Assembly: GCA_036377595.1 (NCBI GenBank) | Contig: DASUYB010000108.1 | Span: forward strand, 124,001 to 188,000 | DNA length: 64,000 nt | Direction: 5' to 3' | Source of the DNA: Longimicrobium sp. | GTDB lineage: Bacteria > Gemmatimonadota > Gemmatimonadetes > Longimicrobiales > Longimicrobiaceae | Shown: positions 17,900 through 26,110 of the stretch, in pieces | Position numbering within the stretch: position 1 is the first letter of the stretch | How the letters are laid out: the number at the start of each line of letters is the position of its first letter | The notes under the pieces: generated by a model | Told to the model about the DNA's origin: nothing | What the model saw: only the letters and a program-made list of their open reading frames with translations | Databases searched by the model: none | Made by a program: the position numbers and the translations under genes

Positions 17900-18428
17900 G
17901 CCGGTTTCCCCCGGGTGGACGGGATCGCGCGCGCCGGACCCGCGCGCCGTGGGACAAGAAGGTACCGGGCGATCCGGGGCGGGCTTGGACGGCCTTGCCC
18001 CTGCCGGCGAGCGCCGCGGCGCGTGGGGCGGCTCTCGGAACGATGAAGACGAAGCGAGGCCCCGGTCCGGCATGGATCAGGGCCTCGCTGCGTCGCACCC
18101 GCTCGTGCGGTGGCAAGCGTGATGCGTGGAGGATCGAGTGGGATGCCCGGCGGGCGAGGCTCGGCCGGGCACAGCGTGATGAGAGGAGGGATGGACCGCC
18201 CTCCGGACCCGGACTCGAGCCTGGAGAGACACAACCGGAACGGAACCCCGCGCGTGGAGGGATGGGATCGGATTGACGCTTCGTTTCCGGCCGGACGGAT
18301 CGGCAGGTCCGCGGCGGCCAGCAGTACGGACCGGGTCACACGGGCAGGACAACCAGGGTGCGCGAGCACGGCATCCGCGCGCCGGGCTGTCCCGGAAACA
18401 GACGTCTCGCAGCGCGCGGGGGTGGGTC
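17900..18428. other. Intergenic region between divergent DyP and TonB genes
   Basis: About 530 bases that should hold both promoters. I see one hairpin, GCGAGGCCC pairing with GGGCCTCGC (about 18052-18089), without a T-tract, and no convincing gene. Confidence 0.4.
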
Positions 18429-19238
18429 ATGTTCGAGAAGGTCACGCAACAGCGCGCCGATCGGCGCGCGTTCCTCAGGCTGCACGGGTTTTCGGCGGCG
18501 GTGGCCGCGCACGCGGCGTGCGCGCTCGGCATCACCACCCTCTCCCTCGCGGCGCCGGCGGCGGAGCAGACGGTGGAGACGGCCACGTACCTCCTCCTGC
18601 AGGCGCCCGTCACCCTCCCGGTCCCCCCGATCGCGTCGGCGAACGGGGCCAGACGCACCGCCACGCCGCGGCCGCGCGGGCGTCGGGACGCGCCGCAGCA
18701 GCCGGCGGACGCGGCGCGGGAGATGGCCGAGCGCCTCGTGCAACGCCTGGAACGCGCGCTCCCCGCGCCCAGCGTGACCGTGGACGCGCTCCCGCCGCCC
18801 GGGCCGGAGCTCGATGCCTCGCTGCTGCGCGGGCTGGGCGAGGTGGGAGCGAAGGAGATGGCGGGGGAGGCGGTGGCCGGCGGGTTCGCGTCGGAGGACG
18901 ATGGCGGCGGGGCGCCGCTGGTGAACAGCGAGGTGCTCGCGAACCCGCCGCAGATCGTCAACCGCAACACGGTCGCCCGGGTGATGGGCGAGGACTATCC
19001 CGGCTGGCTGATGGACCGTGGGGTCGAGGGGCAGGTGGTGGTGGCGTTCATCATCGGGGTCGACGGCCGCGCGGAGATGAACCATGTGCAGGTGCTCTCC
19101 GCCAGCCACCGCGACTTCATCCCCGCGGCCATGCGCGGGCTGCGGCGGATGCGCTTCCGCCCCGCGGAGCTCGACGGACGGCGCGTGCGGGTGCGCGTGA
19201 GCCTGCCGCTGGTGTGGCTGCTCCCAGGCGCCCGCTGA
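18429..19238 (+). CDS. TonB-family energy transducer
   Basis: A 269-aa protein: a short cytoplasmic start, one membrane helix (residues 18-40), a Pro/Ala-rich periplasmic linker, and a C-terminal TonB domain from about residue 180 (GVEGQVVVAFIIGVDGRAE, then AAMRGLRRMRFRPAELDGRRV). The family transfers proton-motive energy from ExbBD to TonB-dependent receptors, such as the one at 26292. No exbB or exbD is nearby. It converges on the Fur-family gene with 34 bases between stops. The frame is open upstream to 18273, but ATG 18429 is next to the membrane helix. Confidence 0.8.
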   Translation: MFEKVTQQRADRRAFLRLHGFSAAVAAHAACALGITTLSLAAPAAEQTVETATYLLLQAPVTLPVPPIASANGARRTATPRPRGRRDAPQQPADAAREMAERLVQRLERALPAPSVTVDALPPPGPELDASLLRGLGEVGAKEMAGEAVAGGFASEDDGGGAPLVNSEVLANPPQIVNRNTVARVMGEDYPGWLMDRGVEGQVVVAFIIGVDGRAEMNHVQVLSASHRDFIPAAMRGLRRMRFRPAELDGRRVRVRVSLPLVWLLPGAR

Positions 19239-19272
19239 GCGCGTCGCGCGACGGTCGGACCAGAGGTGCGGA

Positions 19273-19689
19273 TCACGTTTGCCGACATTCCACGCAGCTG
19301 CCGTGGAAGACCAGGCGGTGGTCGGCGACGACGAAACCGTACCGTCGTTCCAGGATCGTGAACACCGACGAGGGGACGCCGCAGACGGGGACGGTGAACA
19401 TCCGGCCGCACGCGTCGCAGTGCAGGTGATGGGTGTGCGCGCCGTCCAGCAACTCGTAGCGCTCGCCGCCGGGGCCGCCGTCCACCTGCCGGGCGAGGCC
19501 CAGATCCACAAGCCAGTGCATGGCGCGGTAGACGGTGACGAGGTCCACCGCCCCCGCGGCGGCGTGCAGCTCGCGCACGCAGGCGGGCCCCTCGGCCGCT
19601 ACCAGCGATTCGATCACGGCGCGGCGCGGGCGCGTCAGGCGGTGCCCGCGGCGGGCGATGCACTCGAGGATCTCGTTCAGCGAACGCAT
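19273..19689 (-). CDS. Fur-family metal-responsive regulator
   Basis: A 138-aa Fur-superfamily protein: winged-helix N-terminus (RGHRLTRPRRAVIESL, DLVTVYRAMHWLVDLGLA) and dimerisation domain with HTHHLHCDACG and a second CVEC pair, the structural zinc site. Fur, Zur and PerR cannot be separated on these residues. Zur-like control of the metal ABC operon 5 kb upstream is plausible but unproven. The start MRSLNEILE at 19689 gives the normal length; the frame open to 19914 is an extension without homology. An AT-rich patch (CAATATAATTG, about 19766) upstream may hold its promoter or own operator. Confidence 0.82.
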   Translation of the reverse strand: MRSLNEILECIARRGHRLTRPRRAVIESLVAAEGPACVRELHAAAGAVDLVTVYRAMHWLVDLGLARQVDGGPGGERYELLDGAHTHHLHCDACGRMFTVPVCGVPSSVFTILERRYGFVVADHRLVFHGSCVECRQT

Positions 19690-19843
19690 GAGGAATAGTC
19701 GGTGGCGGAGGGTCCCAACTCGGGCGGTGCGATCAAGACGGCGAGCGACGCACGGCAACAGAGAGACAATATAATTGCGATTCGCCGTACGTCTACCCTG
19801 TTCATCAACTGCGGTGGCATCAACGGGGCGGTGGGAGCGTTGC

Positions 19844-19872
19844 TTGACCGCTTCGGGAGCGCCGGGTAGATT
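19844..19872 (+). promoter_or_regulatory. Promoter of the structured RNA upstream of PTPS
   Basis: TTGACC at 19844-19849, a 17-bp spacer and TAGATT at 19867-19872. This predicts a transcript starting near 19879-19880, exactly where the long closing stem of the RNA element begins. Confidence 0.55.
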
Positions 19873-19879
19873 CGTCGCC

Positions 19880-20080
19880 GTCGGAAAGGGCGGGGAGCTC
19901 CATTTTTGAGCCAACGCCTTTGAAGCCGGGGGCTTTCATTCTCGGCCCACGCCACGCCCTGCACGGGAAGGCGGAAGCCGGGGAGGGGCCACCCACCCGT
20001 GTTCGCACGAGGCTTCAAAAATCCTCCCCGTCGTTTCCGCGCCAGGCCGGCCCCGCTCAGACCGGGGCCGGCCTTTTCTC
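19880..20080 (+). ncRNA. Structured RNA, 6S-like or new leader/riboswitch
   Basis: The transcript predicted from the promoter at 19844 can close in a long stem: GGAAA.GGCGGGGAG..ATTTTTGA.GCC (19883-19912) pairs with GGCTTC AAAAAT CCTCCCC..GTTTCC (about 20011-20039), with small bulges. Inside lies an open region, then a terminal arm closed by CTCGGC/GCCGGGGAG and capped by CCCTGCACGGG. A long bulged closing stem, a central bubble and a terminal arm of about 150-200 nt is the 6S RNA plan. The element ends in a strong terminator 20 bases before the PTPS start, so a leader controlling the pterin genes is the alternative. No preQ1, THF or cobalamin riboswitch core was found. Confidence 0.5.
20045..20080 (+). 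terminator. Intrinsic terminator between the RNA element and PTPS
   Basis: GGCCGGCCCCG (20045-20055) pairs with CGGGGCCGGCC (20063-20073), followed by TTTTCTC. It is 20 bases before the PTPS start codon, so it either ends a small RNA or works as an attenuator. Confidence 0.8.
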
Positions 20081-20100
20081 ACGAATGACCGGAGGGCCGC

Positions 20101-20511
20101 TTGCCGACCGTACGCGTGACCCGGCGCATGCACTTCAACGCCGCGCACCGCCTGCACAACCCTGCGCTGAGCGACGAGGAGAACCGCCGCATCTACGGGC
20201 CGTGCAACCACCCCAACTGGCACGGGCACAACTACGAGCTCGACATCACCGTCGAGGGCGAGCCCGACCCGCGCACGGGGTATCTCGTCGACCTCGGACA
20301 GGTGCGCGACGTGGCGGAAGAGGTGCTGCGCGATGTCGATCACCGGAACCTGAACCTCGACGTCCCCTGGCTCGAGGGCGTCATCCCGTCGACCGAGAAC
20401 CTGGTGGTGGCGCTGTGGCAGCAGCTGGCGCCGCGGATCCCGCGCGGGCGGCTGGCGCGGCTGGTGCTGTACGAGACGCCCCGCAACTGGGCGGAGTACG
20501 AGGGAGAGTGA
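20101..20511 (+). CDS. 6-pyruvoyl-tetrahydropterin synthase (PTPS), eukaryotic-like
   Basis: A 136-aa pterin synthase. Zinc ligands are H16 (AAHRL), H41 and H43 (HGH). The catalytic Cys35 lies six residues before the first His of HGH (CNHPNWHGH), as in animal PTPS, not four as in QueD. SDEEN, STEN, the DH.NL..DVP block and VLYET also match the animal enzyme as I remember it. The reaction would be dihydroneopterin triphosphate to 6-pyruvoyl-tetrahydropterin, the middle step of tetrahydrobiopterin synthesis. It starts with TTG at 20101 behind GGAGG and lies one base before folE. Confidence 0.8.
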   Translation: MPTVRVTRRMHFNAAHRLHNPALSDEENRRIYGPCNHPNWHGHNYELDITVEGEPDPRTGYLVDLGQVRDVAEEVLRDVDHRNLNLDVPWLEGVIPSTENLVVALWQQLAPRIPRGRLARLVLYETPRNWAEYEGE

Positions 20512-20512
20512 G

Positions 20513-21142
20513 ATGAGCGAGCTGAAGCTGCGCGACCGGCTGGCCGGCCTCGACTACGACGACGAGGACGAGGCCGCGCGCGAGTACCGCGAGCTGGTGC
20601 GCCGCCAGCTGCTGGCGCTGGGCGAGGACCCCGACCGCGACGGGCTGCGCCGCACGCCCGAGCGGGTGGAGAAGGCCATGCGCTGGCTCACCCGCGGCTA
20701 CGACATGTCGGTCGACGACGTGATCCGCGGCGCCGTCTTCGACGAGAACCACCACAACATGGTCATCGTCAAGGACATCGAGATGTACTCGCTGTGCGAG
20801 CACCACCTCCTCCCCTTCTTCGGCAAGGTCCACATCGCCTACATCCCCAACGGCCACATCGTGGGGCTGAGCAAGCTGCCGCGGGTGGTGGAGGTGTTCG
20901 CGCGGCGGCTGCAGGTGCAGGAGCGGATGACCGAGCAGATCGCGCACGCCATCCAGGAGGTGCTGGAGCCCGCGGGCGTGGGCGTGGTGGTGGAGGCGGT
21001 GCACCTGTGCATGATGATGCGCGGGGTGGAGAAGCAGAACTCCAAGACCATCACCAGCGCCATGAAGGGCGTGTTCCTGGAGGACATGCGCACCCGCGAC
21101 GAGTTCCTGCGCCTGGTCCATGCCGGCGGCGTGGCAATCTGA
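20513..21142 (+). CDS. folE: GTP cyclohydrolase I
   Basis: A 209-aa FolE. Motifs: [14 protein letters not shown], zinc-site Cys/His in [38 protein letters not shown] (in parts), and [12 protein letters not shown] with the second zinc Cys. It converts GTP to 7,8-dihydroneopterin triphosphate, the substrate of both PTPS and QueD enzymes flanking it and of folate synthesis. The start ATG lies one base after the PTPS stop, so the two are co-translated. It is of normal length with all catalytic residues. Confidence 0.95.
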   Translation: MSELKLRDRLAGLDYDDEDEAAREYRELVRRQLLALGEDPDRDGLRRTPERVEKAMRWLTRGYDMSVDDVIRGAVFDENHHNMVIVKDIEMYSLCEHHLLPFFGKVHIAYIPNGHIVGLSKLPRVVEVFARRLQVQERMTEQIAHAIQEVLEPAGVGVVVEAVHLCMMMRGVEKQNSKTITSAMKGVFLEDMRTRDEFLRLVHAGGVAI

Positions 21143-21229
21143 GGGGACAGGGGACAGGGGATAGGGGACAGACGGCGGGGACGCCATCGATGTAGTCGCC
21201 CGGCATCAGCGCGGCCGCCGGCGCGGAGG

Positions 21230-21395
21230 CCCCCCACCCCGCGCTGCGCGCGACCCTCCCCCCAAAACCGACTGGGGGGAGGGTGATTCGTCGGGGAGGC
21301 TCCCCGCGCCTGTGCGCAGTTCCCCCTCCCCCAGTCGGTTTTGGGGGAAGGGGTGGCGAGCGCAGCGAGCCGGGGGAGGGGGCCCGCAGTCGCGC
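21230..21395. repeat. G-rich hairpin repeat C1 (two inverted units)
   Basis: Two units in opposite orientation: CCTCCCCCCAAAACCGACTG..GGGGAGG at 21254-21283, and CCCCTCCCCCAGTCGGTTTT..GGGGG at 21321-21353, followed by GCGAGCGCAGCGAGC. Similar units lie at 35739-35824 and 37304-37390. They separate folE from the SDR. Confidence 0.75.
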
Positions 21396-21475
21396 CGTCC
21401 GTGCGGCGCGACTATCTTTTGCGCCCCCGCCGGGAGATGGCGGTGCGGTCGGACGGTCCGGTTCAGGGGTGGGCG

Positions 21476-22255
21476 ATGACGGATCACGAGGAGATGATCG
21501 GCGGCGAGCCCGCGCCGAACGGGGGCGGCCCCGCGGCGCAGGCGGGCGAGCTGGCCGGGAAGACGGTGGTGGTCACCGGCGCCTCGCGCGGGATCGGGCT
21601 GGAGGTGGCGCGCGGGATGGTGCGCGCCGGCGCCTGGGTGGGGATGGTGGCGCGGGGGCACGACACGCTCCTGCGCGCGGCGGCCGAGGCCGGCGGCCAC
21701 GCCATCCCCGGCGACGTGGGCGAACCGGCGGGCGTCCACGCCGTGGCCACCTACGTCACCGAGCTGCTGGGCGACGCGCCCGACGTGCTGGTGAGCTGCG
21801 CGGGCGCCTTCTCGCTGGCCCCGCTGGCGGAGACCGATCCGGCCGACTTCGAGCGGCAGGTCGCGGTGAACCTGCGCGGGCCCTTCCTGCTCATCCGCGC
21901 CTTCCTCCCGCTGATGCTGCGCCGCCGCTCGGGGCACCTGATCCACCTGGGCTCGGTGGCCGGACGTGTGGCCTTCCCCGAGAACGGGGCGTACGCCGCG
22001 TCGAAGTTCGGGCTGCGCGGGATGCACGAGGTGCTGCTGCAGGAGATCCGCGGCACCGGCGTCCGCGCCACCCTGGTGGAGCCCGCGGCGACGGACACGG
22101 CGCTGTGGGACGCCATCGACATGCAGGCGAAGCCCGGGCTGCCGCCGCGCGAGTCGATGCTGCGCGCCGAAGACGTGGCGCGCGTGGTGCTGTTCGCCGC
22201 GGGGCAGCCGCGGCACGTGCAGATTCCCACCATCGCGGTCGAGTCCGCGGGGTAG
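21476..22255 (+). CDS. Short-chain dehydrogenase/reductase, candidate sepiapterin reductase
   Basis: A 259-aa classical SDR: NADP-binding TGASRGIG, the S-Y-K triad in GSVAGRVAFPENGAYAASKFG (S, Y and K all present), and the NNAG motif replaced by SCAG. Between PTPS-folE and queD the obvious role is reduction of 6-pyruvoyl-tetrahydropterin to tetrahydrobiopterin, but generic SDR motifs cannot prove that; another ketone substrate or an unrelated passenger gene is possible. ATG 21437 is an alternative start. A 330-base repeat-filled gap separates it from folE, so it may have its own promoter. Confidence 0.75.
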   Translation: MTDHEEMIGGEPAPNGGGPAAQAGELAGKTVVVTGASRGIGLEVARGMVRAGAWVGMVARGHDTLLRAAAEAGGHAIPGDVGEPAGVHAVATYVTELLGDAPDVLVSCAGAFSLAPLAETDPADFERQVAVNLRGPFLLIRAFLPLMLRRRSGHLIHLGSVAGRVAFPENGAYAASKFGLRGMHEVLLQEIRGTGVRATLVEPAATDTALWDAIDMQAKPGLPPRESMLRAEDVARVVLFAAGQPRHVQIPTIAVESAG

Positions 22256-22266
22256 ATACAGGCCGG

Positions 22267-22647
22267 ATGTTCCTGCTGAACGTGAGGGCGCACTACGACG
22301 CCGCGCACTTCCTGCGCAACTACCACGGCAAGTGCGAGAAGCTGCACGGCCACCGCTACGAGGTGGAGGCCGGGCTGGCGTTCGACGACGTGGGCGAGGG
22401 CGGCATGGCCTACGACTTCGGCGAGGCCAAGCGCCACCTGCGCGCCGTCGCCGACCGCCTGGACCACGAGAACATCAACGACCTGCCGCCGTTCACCGAG
22501 ATCGAGCCGAGCGCCGAGAACCAGGCGCGCTGGATCTTCGAGCAGCTGCGCGAGCTCCTCGGGTCTCACGCGGAACACCTCGTCTACGTCCGCGTGTGGG
22601 AGACGCCGAACCAGTACGCCCAGTATTCGCTCAAGCCGACCTGGTGA
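22267..22647 (+). CDS. queD: 6-carboxy-tetrahydropterin synthase QueD
   Basis: A 126-aa enzyme with zinc ligands H14, H27 and H29 and the catalytic Cys23 in CEKLHGH, the four-residue spacing of true QueD. It makes 6-carboxy-tetrahydropterin from dihydroneopterin triphosphate, first committed step to queuosine. It starts 11 bases after the SDR. The window therefore has two paralogous pterin synthases with the two diagnostic Cys spacings. QueE, QueC and QueF were not seen. A longer frame upstream (to 21283) is a shadow of the SDR. Confidence 0.88.
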   Translation: MFLLNVRAHYDAAHFLRNYHGKCEKLHGHRYEVEAGLAFDDVGEGGMAYDFGEAKRHLRAVADRLDHENINDLPPFTEIEPSAENQARWIFEQLRELLGSHAEHLVYVRVWETPNQYAQYSLKPTW

Positions 22648-22653
22648 TCGGGC

Positions 22654-22729
22654 CTCACGCGGAGACGCGGAGACGCGGAGAACCGAAGGCGGCACTGAGT
22701 TCTCCGCGACTCCGCGTCTCCGCGTGAGA
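22654..22729. repeat. TCTCAC hairpin repeat A2
   Basis: CTCACGCGGAGACGCGGAG on the left and CTCCGCGTCTCCGCGTGAG on the right, around a short unpaired middle. Arms are made of GACGCGGA units. Confidence 0.85.
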
Positions 22730-22754
22730 TCATTGGAGACCTGGAGATGGACGG

Positions 22755-23429
22755 ATGTATCTCCTGCTGACGGACATCCTCGCGTGCCCACGCTGCGGGC
22801 CGGAGTTCGGGCTGGTGCTGCTGGCCGACCGCATCGCCGAGCGGCGGGTGATGGAGGGACGGCTCGGCTGCCCGAACTGCCGCGAGCAGTATCCCATCCA
22901 TCACGGCGTGCTGGACGTACGTACGTCGATGGACGCGGCCGCCGGCGCGGAATCCCCATCTCCCGAAAACGCGGTGGGGGACGACGAGGCCGCGGCGGTG
23001 CGGCTGGCGGCGCTCCTCGGCCTGGCCGACGCGCGGGGGACGGTGCTGATCGCCGGGCCGGGCGCCGCGCTGGCCGACGCCGTCTCCGCGCTGGTGGAGG
23101 AGGTGGAGGTCGTCGCCTTCACGCCCGATCTCCCTGTCGATGGAGAGGAACGCACGGGGGTGAGCCGGATCGTGGGCGGGGGACGGTTTCCCTTCCGCGA
23201 CCGCACGCTGCGTGGCGTGGCCCTCACCGGCGGCGGGGACGAGGCGCGGCTGGCGGAGGCGCTGCGGGTGCTGCAGCCGGGCGCCCGCGTGGTCGTGGAG
23301 CACGCCGCGGAGGGGACGGCGGAGCGGCTGGAGGCGCTGGGCGCGCAGGTCATCCTGGACCAGGAAGGCACCGTCGTGGCGCGCGCCGTGGGCGAGCCGG
23401 TGCAGTTGCGGCTGAACGCCCTTCGCTGA
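22755..23429 (+). CDS. Trm112-like zinc-ribbon protein fused to a methyltransferase-like domain
   Basis: A 224-aa protein. Residues 1-55 form a Trm112-type domain: LLTDILACPRCG, then RLGCPNCREQYPI, with two CxxC pairs for zinc, followed by HHGVLDVR. From about residue 80 a Rossmann-like part follows (VLIAGPGAALADAVSAL, LRVLQPGARVVVEH) resembling a degenerate SAM methyltransferase; the glycine loop is GPGAA. It could be a helper or a divergent enzyme of RNA/protein methylation. It lies after repeat A2, and a TPR gene follows. Confidence 0.65.
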   Translation: MYLLLTDILACPRCGPEFGLVLLADRIAERRVMEGRLGCPNCREQYPIHHGVLDVRTSMDAAAGAESPSPENAVGDDEAAAVRLAALLGLADARGTVLIAGPGAALADAVSALVEEVEVVAFTPDLPVDGEERTGVSRIVGGGRFPFRDRTLRGVALTGGGDEARLAEALRVLQPGARVVVEHAAEGTAERLEALGAQVILDQEGTVVARAVGEPVQLRLNALR

Positions 23430-23576
23430 CCACTGTTTCGGTTGCGTAACGCGGGGGGATTCGGGTAAGTTGGATCCCACGGGCCGTGCCCGGCCGGCCC
23501 CAGGTTGGGCCCTTCCGCGCGCTCCCCAGGCGGCACTCCCGAGACGGTCCGCATCGGCATTTCGCACACGCGACGA

Positions 23577-24053
23577 ATGTCCTGGTTCACCAAGCTGATC
23601 AACGGCCGCTCCGGGCCAGCGGCGAAGGACCCGGATTACTATGAGGAAGGGACCATCCTTCTCCGCGAGGAGAAGTACCACGAGGCGCTGACCTCCTTCC
23701 GGCTGGCGCTGCGCGAGAGCCCGAACGACACCGACGTGCTGCAGCAGATCGCGGTGACGTACACGCGCATCGGGATGACCGACGAGGCCACGCGCACCTA
23801 CCGCCGGGTGCTGGAGCTGAAGCCGCACGCCAGCGGCGCCCACTACGGGCTGGCCTTCCTGATGCTGCAGCAGGGGAACACCGACGAGGCGGTGGCGCAC
23901 CTGCGCACCTTCCTGGCCCGCCCGCCGCAGCACGCCGGCGCCCAGCGCCACGTGACGCACGCGCGCAAGACGCTGGCGGAGCTCACCGGCGAGGGCGAGG
24001 CCGAGGCCGACGAGCCCGCCCCCTCGTCGCCCGACCTGCGGCTGGACCTCTGA
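23577..24053 (+). CDS. TPR-repeat protein
   Basis: A 158-aa protein with about three tetratricopeptide repeats (residues 18-125; for example YEEGTILLREEKYHEALTSF and AVTYTRIGMTDEATRTYRRV), flanked by an acidic Pro-rich tail. No signal peptide. It likely mediates protein contacts. Its stop is 20 bases before the GTG start of cutA, so the two are probably co-transcribed. Confidence 0.75.
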   Translation: MSWFTKLINGRSGPAAKDPDYYEEGTILLREEKYHEALTSFRLALRESPNDTDVLQQIAVTYTRIGMTDEATRTYRRVLELKPHASGAHYGLAFLMLQQGNTDEAVAHLRTFLARPPQHAGAQRHVTHARKTLAELTGEGEAEADEPAPSSPDLRLDL

Positions 24054-24073
24054 GCGAGATCGACGCGGTCCGC

Positions 24074-24382
24074 GTGGTGCTGATGACCGCGCCGGACGCG
24101 GCCGCCGCGCGGACCCTGGCCCGCGCGCTGGTGGACGAGCGGCTCATCGCCTGCGCCAACCTCGTTCCCGGGGTGACGTCGATCTACCGCTGGGAAGGGC
24201 GGGTGGAGGAGGCGGGCGAGGTGCTGGTGGTGATGAAGACGCGTGCGGCGCTGGTGCCGCGGCTGCTGGCGCGCGCGGCCGCGCTGCACCCCTACGAAGT
24301 GCCCGAGCTGCTGGCGCTGCCGGTGGACGACGGGCTCGCGGCGTACTGCCGCTGGGTGGCGGAGGAGACGGACGGCGCGTGA
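24074..24382 (+). CDS. cutA: CutA divalent-ion tolerance protein
   Basis: A 102-aa trimeric ferredoxin-like protein. Family motifs: VLMTAPD near the start, ALVDERLIACANLVPGVTSIYRWEG (two adjoining blocks), VVMKTRAAL, and HPYEVPELLALPV. Proposed roles are in copper/divalent-metal tolerance and as a small-molecule-binding protein; the exact job is unsettled. The GTG start at 24074 gives the normal N-terminus; no better codon exists because the upstream frame meets the TPR stop. Confidence 0.9.
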   Translation: MVLMTAPDAAAARTLARALVDERLIACANLVPGVTSIYRWEGRVEEAGEVLVVMKTRAALVPRLLARAAALHPYEVPELLALPVDDGLAAYCRWVAEETDGA

Positions 24383-24463
24383 CCCGCGGCGCCGCTTTGG
24401 AGTCGGATGGATGGTGGTGGCAGGACGGCGTGACGTGACCCCCCCGCGAAACCCGAGCGTGTG

Positions 24464-25132
24464 ATGGCCCGCAAGACGCAGGAGCCGGAGAACCCCGAAG
24501 CGCAGGCCGCCGCCCCACAGGCGGCCGACGCGTCCTCGCCCGACGCCGGCAACGGCAAGCCCGCGCGCGCGCCCCGGCGCACGCGCGCCGCCGCCGCGGC
24601 CGACGCGGGCGCCGACCCGGCGGTCGCCGAGCGGCTGGAGCGCGCCGAGGCGCTGGCCGAGAGCGGGATGCACGCCGACGCCGCCGAGGCGTTCGCCGCG
24701 GTGGTGGCGCTGCGTCCCGACAGCGTGCGCGCGCTGCTGGGGGCGGGCACCGCGCTGGCCGCGCAGGGGAAGTACGAGGCGGCGGAGAAGGAGCTGCGGC
24801 GCGCCGAGAAGCTGGCGCCCGACGACGCGGCCGTGCACCTGCAGCTGGGCTCGGCGCTGCTCAAGCGCGGCAACTACCCCGCGGCCGCGGCTTCCCTCCG
24901 CCGTGCGGTGGAGCTGGACCCCGACGGCGGGCAGGCCTACCTGCTGCTGGGCGACGCGCTGAACCAGATGGCCGAGAGCGACGCGGCCATCGAGGTGCTG
25001 GAGGCGGCGGTGCGCATCCAGCCCGAGAGCAGCAAGGCCTACTACGCCATGGGCATCGCCTACGACCGCAAGGGCAACTTCGACCGCGCCGCCGAGATGT
25101 ACCGGCTGAGCCGCGAGGTCGCGAGCCGCTGA
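24464..25132 (+). CDS. TPR-repeat protein
   Basis: A 222-aa protein with an Ala/Pro-rich, low-complexity first 50 residues, then about five TPR units (for example ALAESGMHADAAEAFAAVVA, AAQGKYEAAEKELRRAEKL, AYDRKGNFDRAAEMYRLSRE). No signal or membrane helix. It is separated from cutA by 81 bases. A strong terminator follows at 25156. Confidence 0.75.
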   Translation: MARKTQEPENPEAQAAAPQAADASSPDAGNGKPARAPRRTRAAAAADAGADPAVAERLERAEALAESGMHADAAEAFAAVVALRPDSVRALLGAGTALAAQGKYEAAEKELRRAEKLAPDDAAVHLQLGSALLKRGNYPAAAASLRRAVELDPDGGQAYLLLGDALNQMAESDAAIEVLEAAVRIQPESSKAYYAMGIAYDRKGNFDRAAEMYRLSREVASR

Positions 25133-25155
25133 TCTATCCCATCCCCGAAAATCAT

Positions 25156-25198
25156 CGCCCGTCCCCTGCATTCTCGCGGGGACGGGCGATCTTGTTTT
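25156..25198 (+). terminator. Intrinsic terminator after the TPR gene
   Basis: CGCCCGTCCCC pairs with GGGGACGGGCG, followed by ATCTTGTTTT. Confidence 0.85.
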
Positions 25199-25268
25199 CT
25201 CACGCAGAGTCAGCAGAGTCAGCAGTTGAACTGCAGTTCTCTGCTGACTCTGCTGACTCTGCGTGAGA
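25198..25268. repeat. TCTCAC hairpin repeat A3
   Basis: TCTCACGCAGAGTCAGCAGA on the left and its exact complement on the right, with arms made of AGTCAGC units. It begins where the preceding terminator ends. Confidence 0.9.
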
Positions 25269-25283
25269 CATTCTGTTTCATAA

Positions 25284-25763
25284 TCAGTCCTGCACGCGCG
25301 TGTAGGTGGCGATCGTGAGCTCGGGGGCGTCGGCGGGGGCGGTGAGGTAGCGGCGCGTCAGCCGGTCGCCGTCGACGGCCACCGTGCCGTTGCGCTGCCA
25401 GTCGCCGTCCAGGGTGTGGACGAAGTTGGTTTCGGGGAACTGTACGTCCTGGCTGAGCTCGCGGAAGAGACGCACGTCCAGGCTGTCGCCGCGCAGCCGG
25501 TACTCGCCCTCGGCGCGGTAGTGGTACGTCAGCACGTCGGCCGCGCGCCCGTAGCCGCCGTAGGAGTAGTAGTCGGCCTGGTAGCGGCTGCCGGGGCCGA
25601 AGGTGAGCTCCGCCCAGGCGTCCTGCGGGCCCGTGCCCGGGTCGTGGAAGTGCTCGTCGGCGCGCCAGGTGCCCTGCAGCGCCTGCTCGCTCACGGTCAG
25701 GCTCTGCTCGCAGGCGGCCAGCGCCAGCACGGCGGCGGCGAGGGCGAGGATGCGGGTCTTCAT
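25284..25763 (-). CDS. Lipocalin-like small lipoprotein
   Basis: A 159-aa lipoprotein (signal LALAAC, Cys18). The mature part starts LQGTWRADEHF, has alternating beta strands and ends LTIATYTRV, like the lipocalin/META-like eight-stranded barrels of small lipoproteins. The ligand is unknown. The start at 25763 gives a clean lipoprotein signal; the frame is open to 25862. Confidence 0.6.
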   Translation of the reverse strand: MKTRILALAAAVLALAACEQSLTVSEQALQGTWRADEHFHDPGTGPQDAWAELTFGPGSRYQADYYSYGGYGRAADVLTYHYRAEGEYRLRGDSLDVRLFRELSQDVQFPETNFVHTLDGDWQRNGTVAVDGDRLTRRYLTAPADAPELTIATYTRVQD

Positions 25764-25858
25764 CGTGTGTTCGGTGGGGATCAGACGTGGGGATGACGGG
25801 GGTCGTGCGTCAAACGTTTCAGCGGCGGGGATCGTGACGCGTCGTCCTCCCCCGTTCG

Positions 25859-26110
25859 TCACCCCTCCCGCGGCAGGTCGGCGGCGGCGGAAAGGCGGGT
25901 GCGCGGCGGGATGCGCACGGTGAAGGTGCTGCCGCCGGGGAAGCGGCTCGCCACCTCCACGTCGCCGCCCAGCAGCCGGGCCAGGTTGCGGGTGACGGAG
26001 AGCCCCAGCCCGGTGCCGCCCACCCGCCGCGTGGGCGCCTGCTCCACCTGCTGGAAGGCGTCCAGAGTCAGCAGTTTGAACTGCGGTTTTACTGCTGACC
26101 CTGCTGACTC
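25859..26110 (-). pseudogene. C-terminal fragment of a histidine kinase
   Basis: Residues DAFQQVEQAPTRRVGGTGLG and LSVTRNLARLLGGDVEV are the G1/G2 ATP-lid part of a histidine-kinase HATPase domain; the rest to the stop (STFTVRIPP) is the normal kinase end. Everything before DAFQQVE is missing: just there the frame enters palindromic repeat A4. So only about the last 70 residues remain. Insertion of the repeat, or a deletion ending in it, removed the rest. Confidence 0.75.

Noticed and set aside
19880-20045. preQ1, THF or cobalamin riboswitch before the pterin genes
   Set aside because: CGGGAAGGC looks like part of a cobalamin riboswitch, but the rest of that core is absent; preQ1 and THF signatures are also missing. 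Kept as an unnamed structured RNA.
21143-21475. Small gene in the folE-SDR gap
   Set aside because: The open frames are made by the G-rich hairpin units and have no start site or homology.
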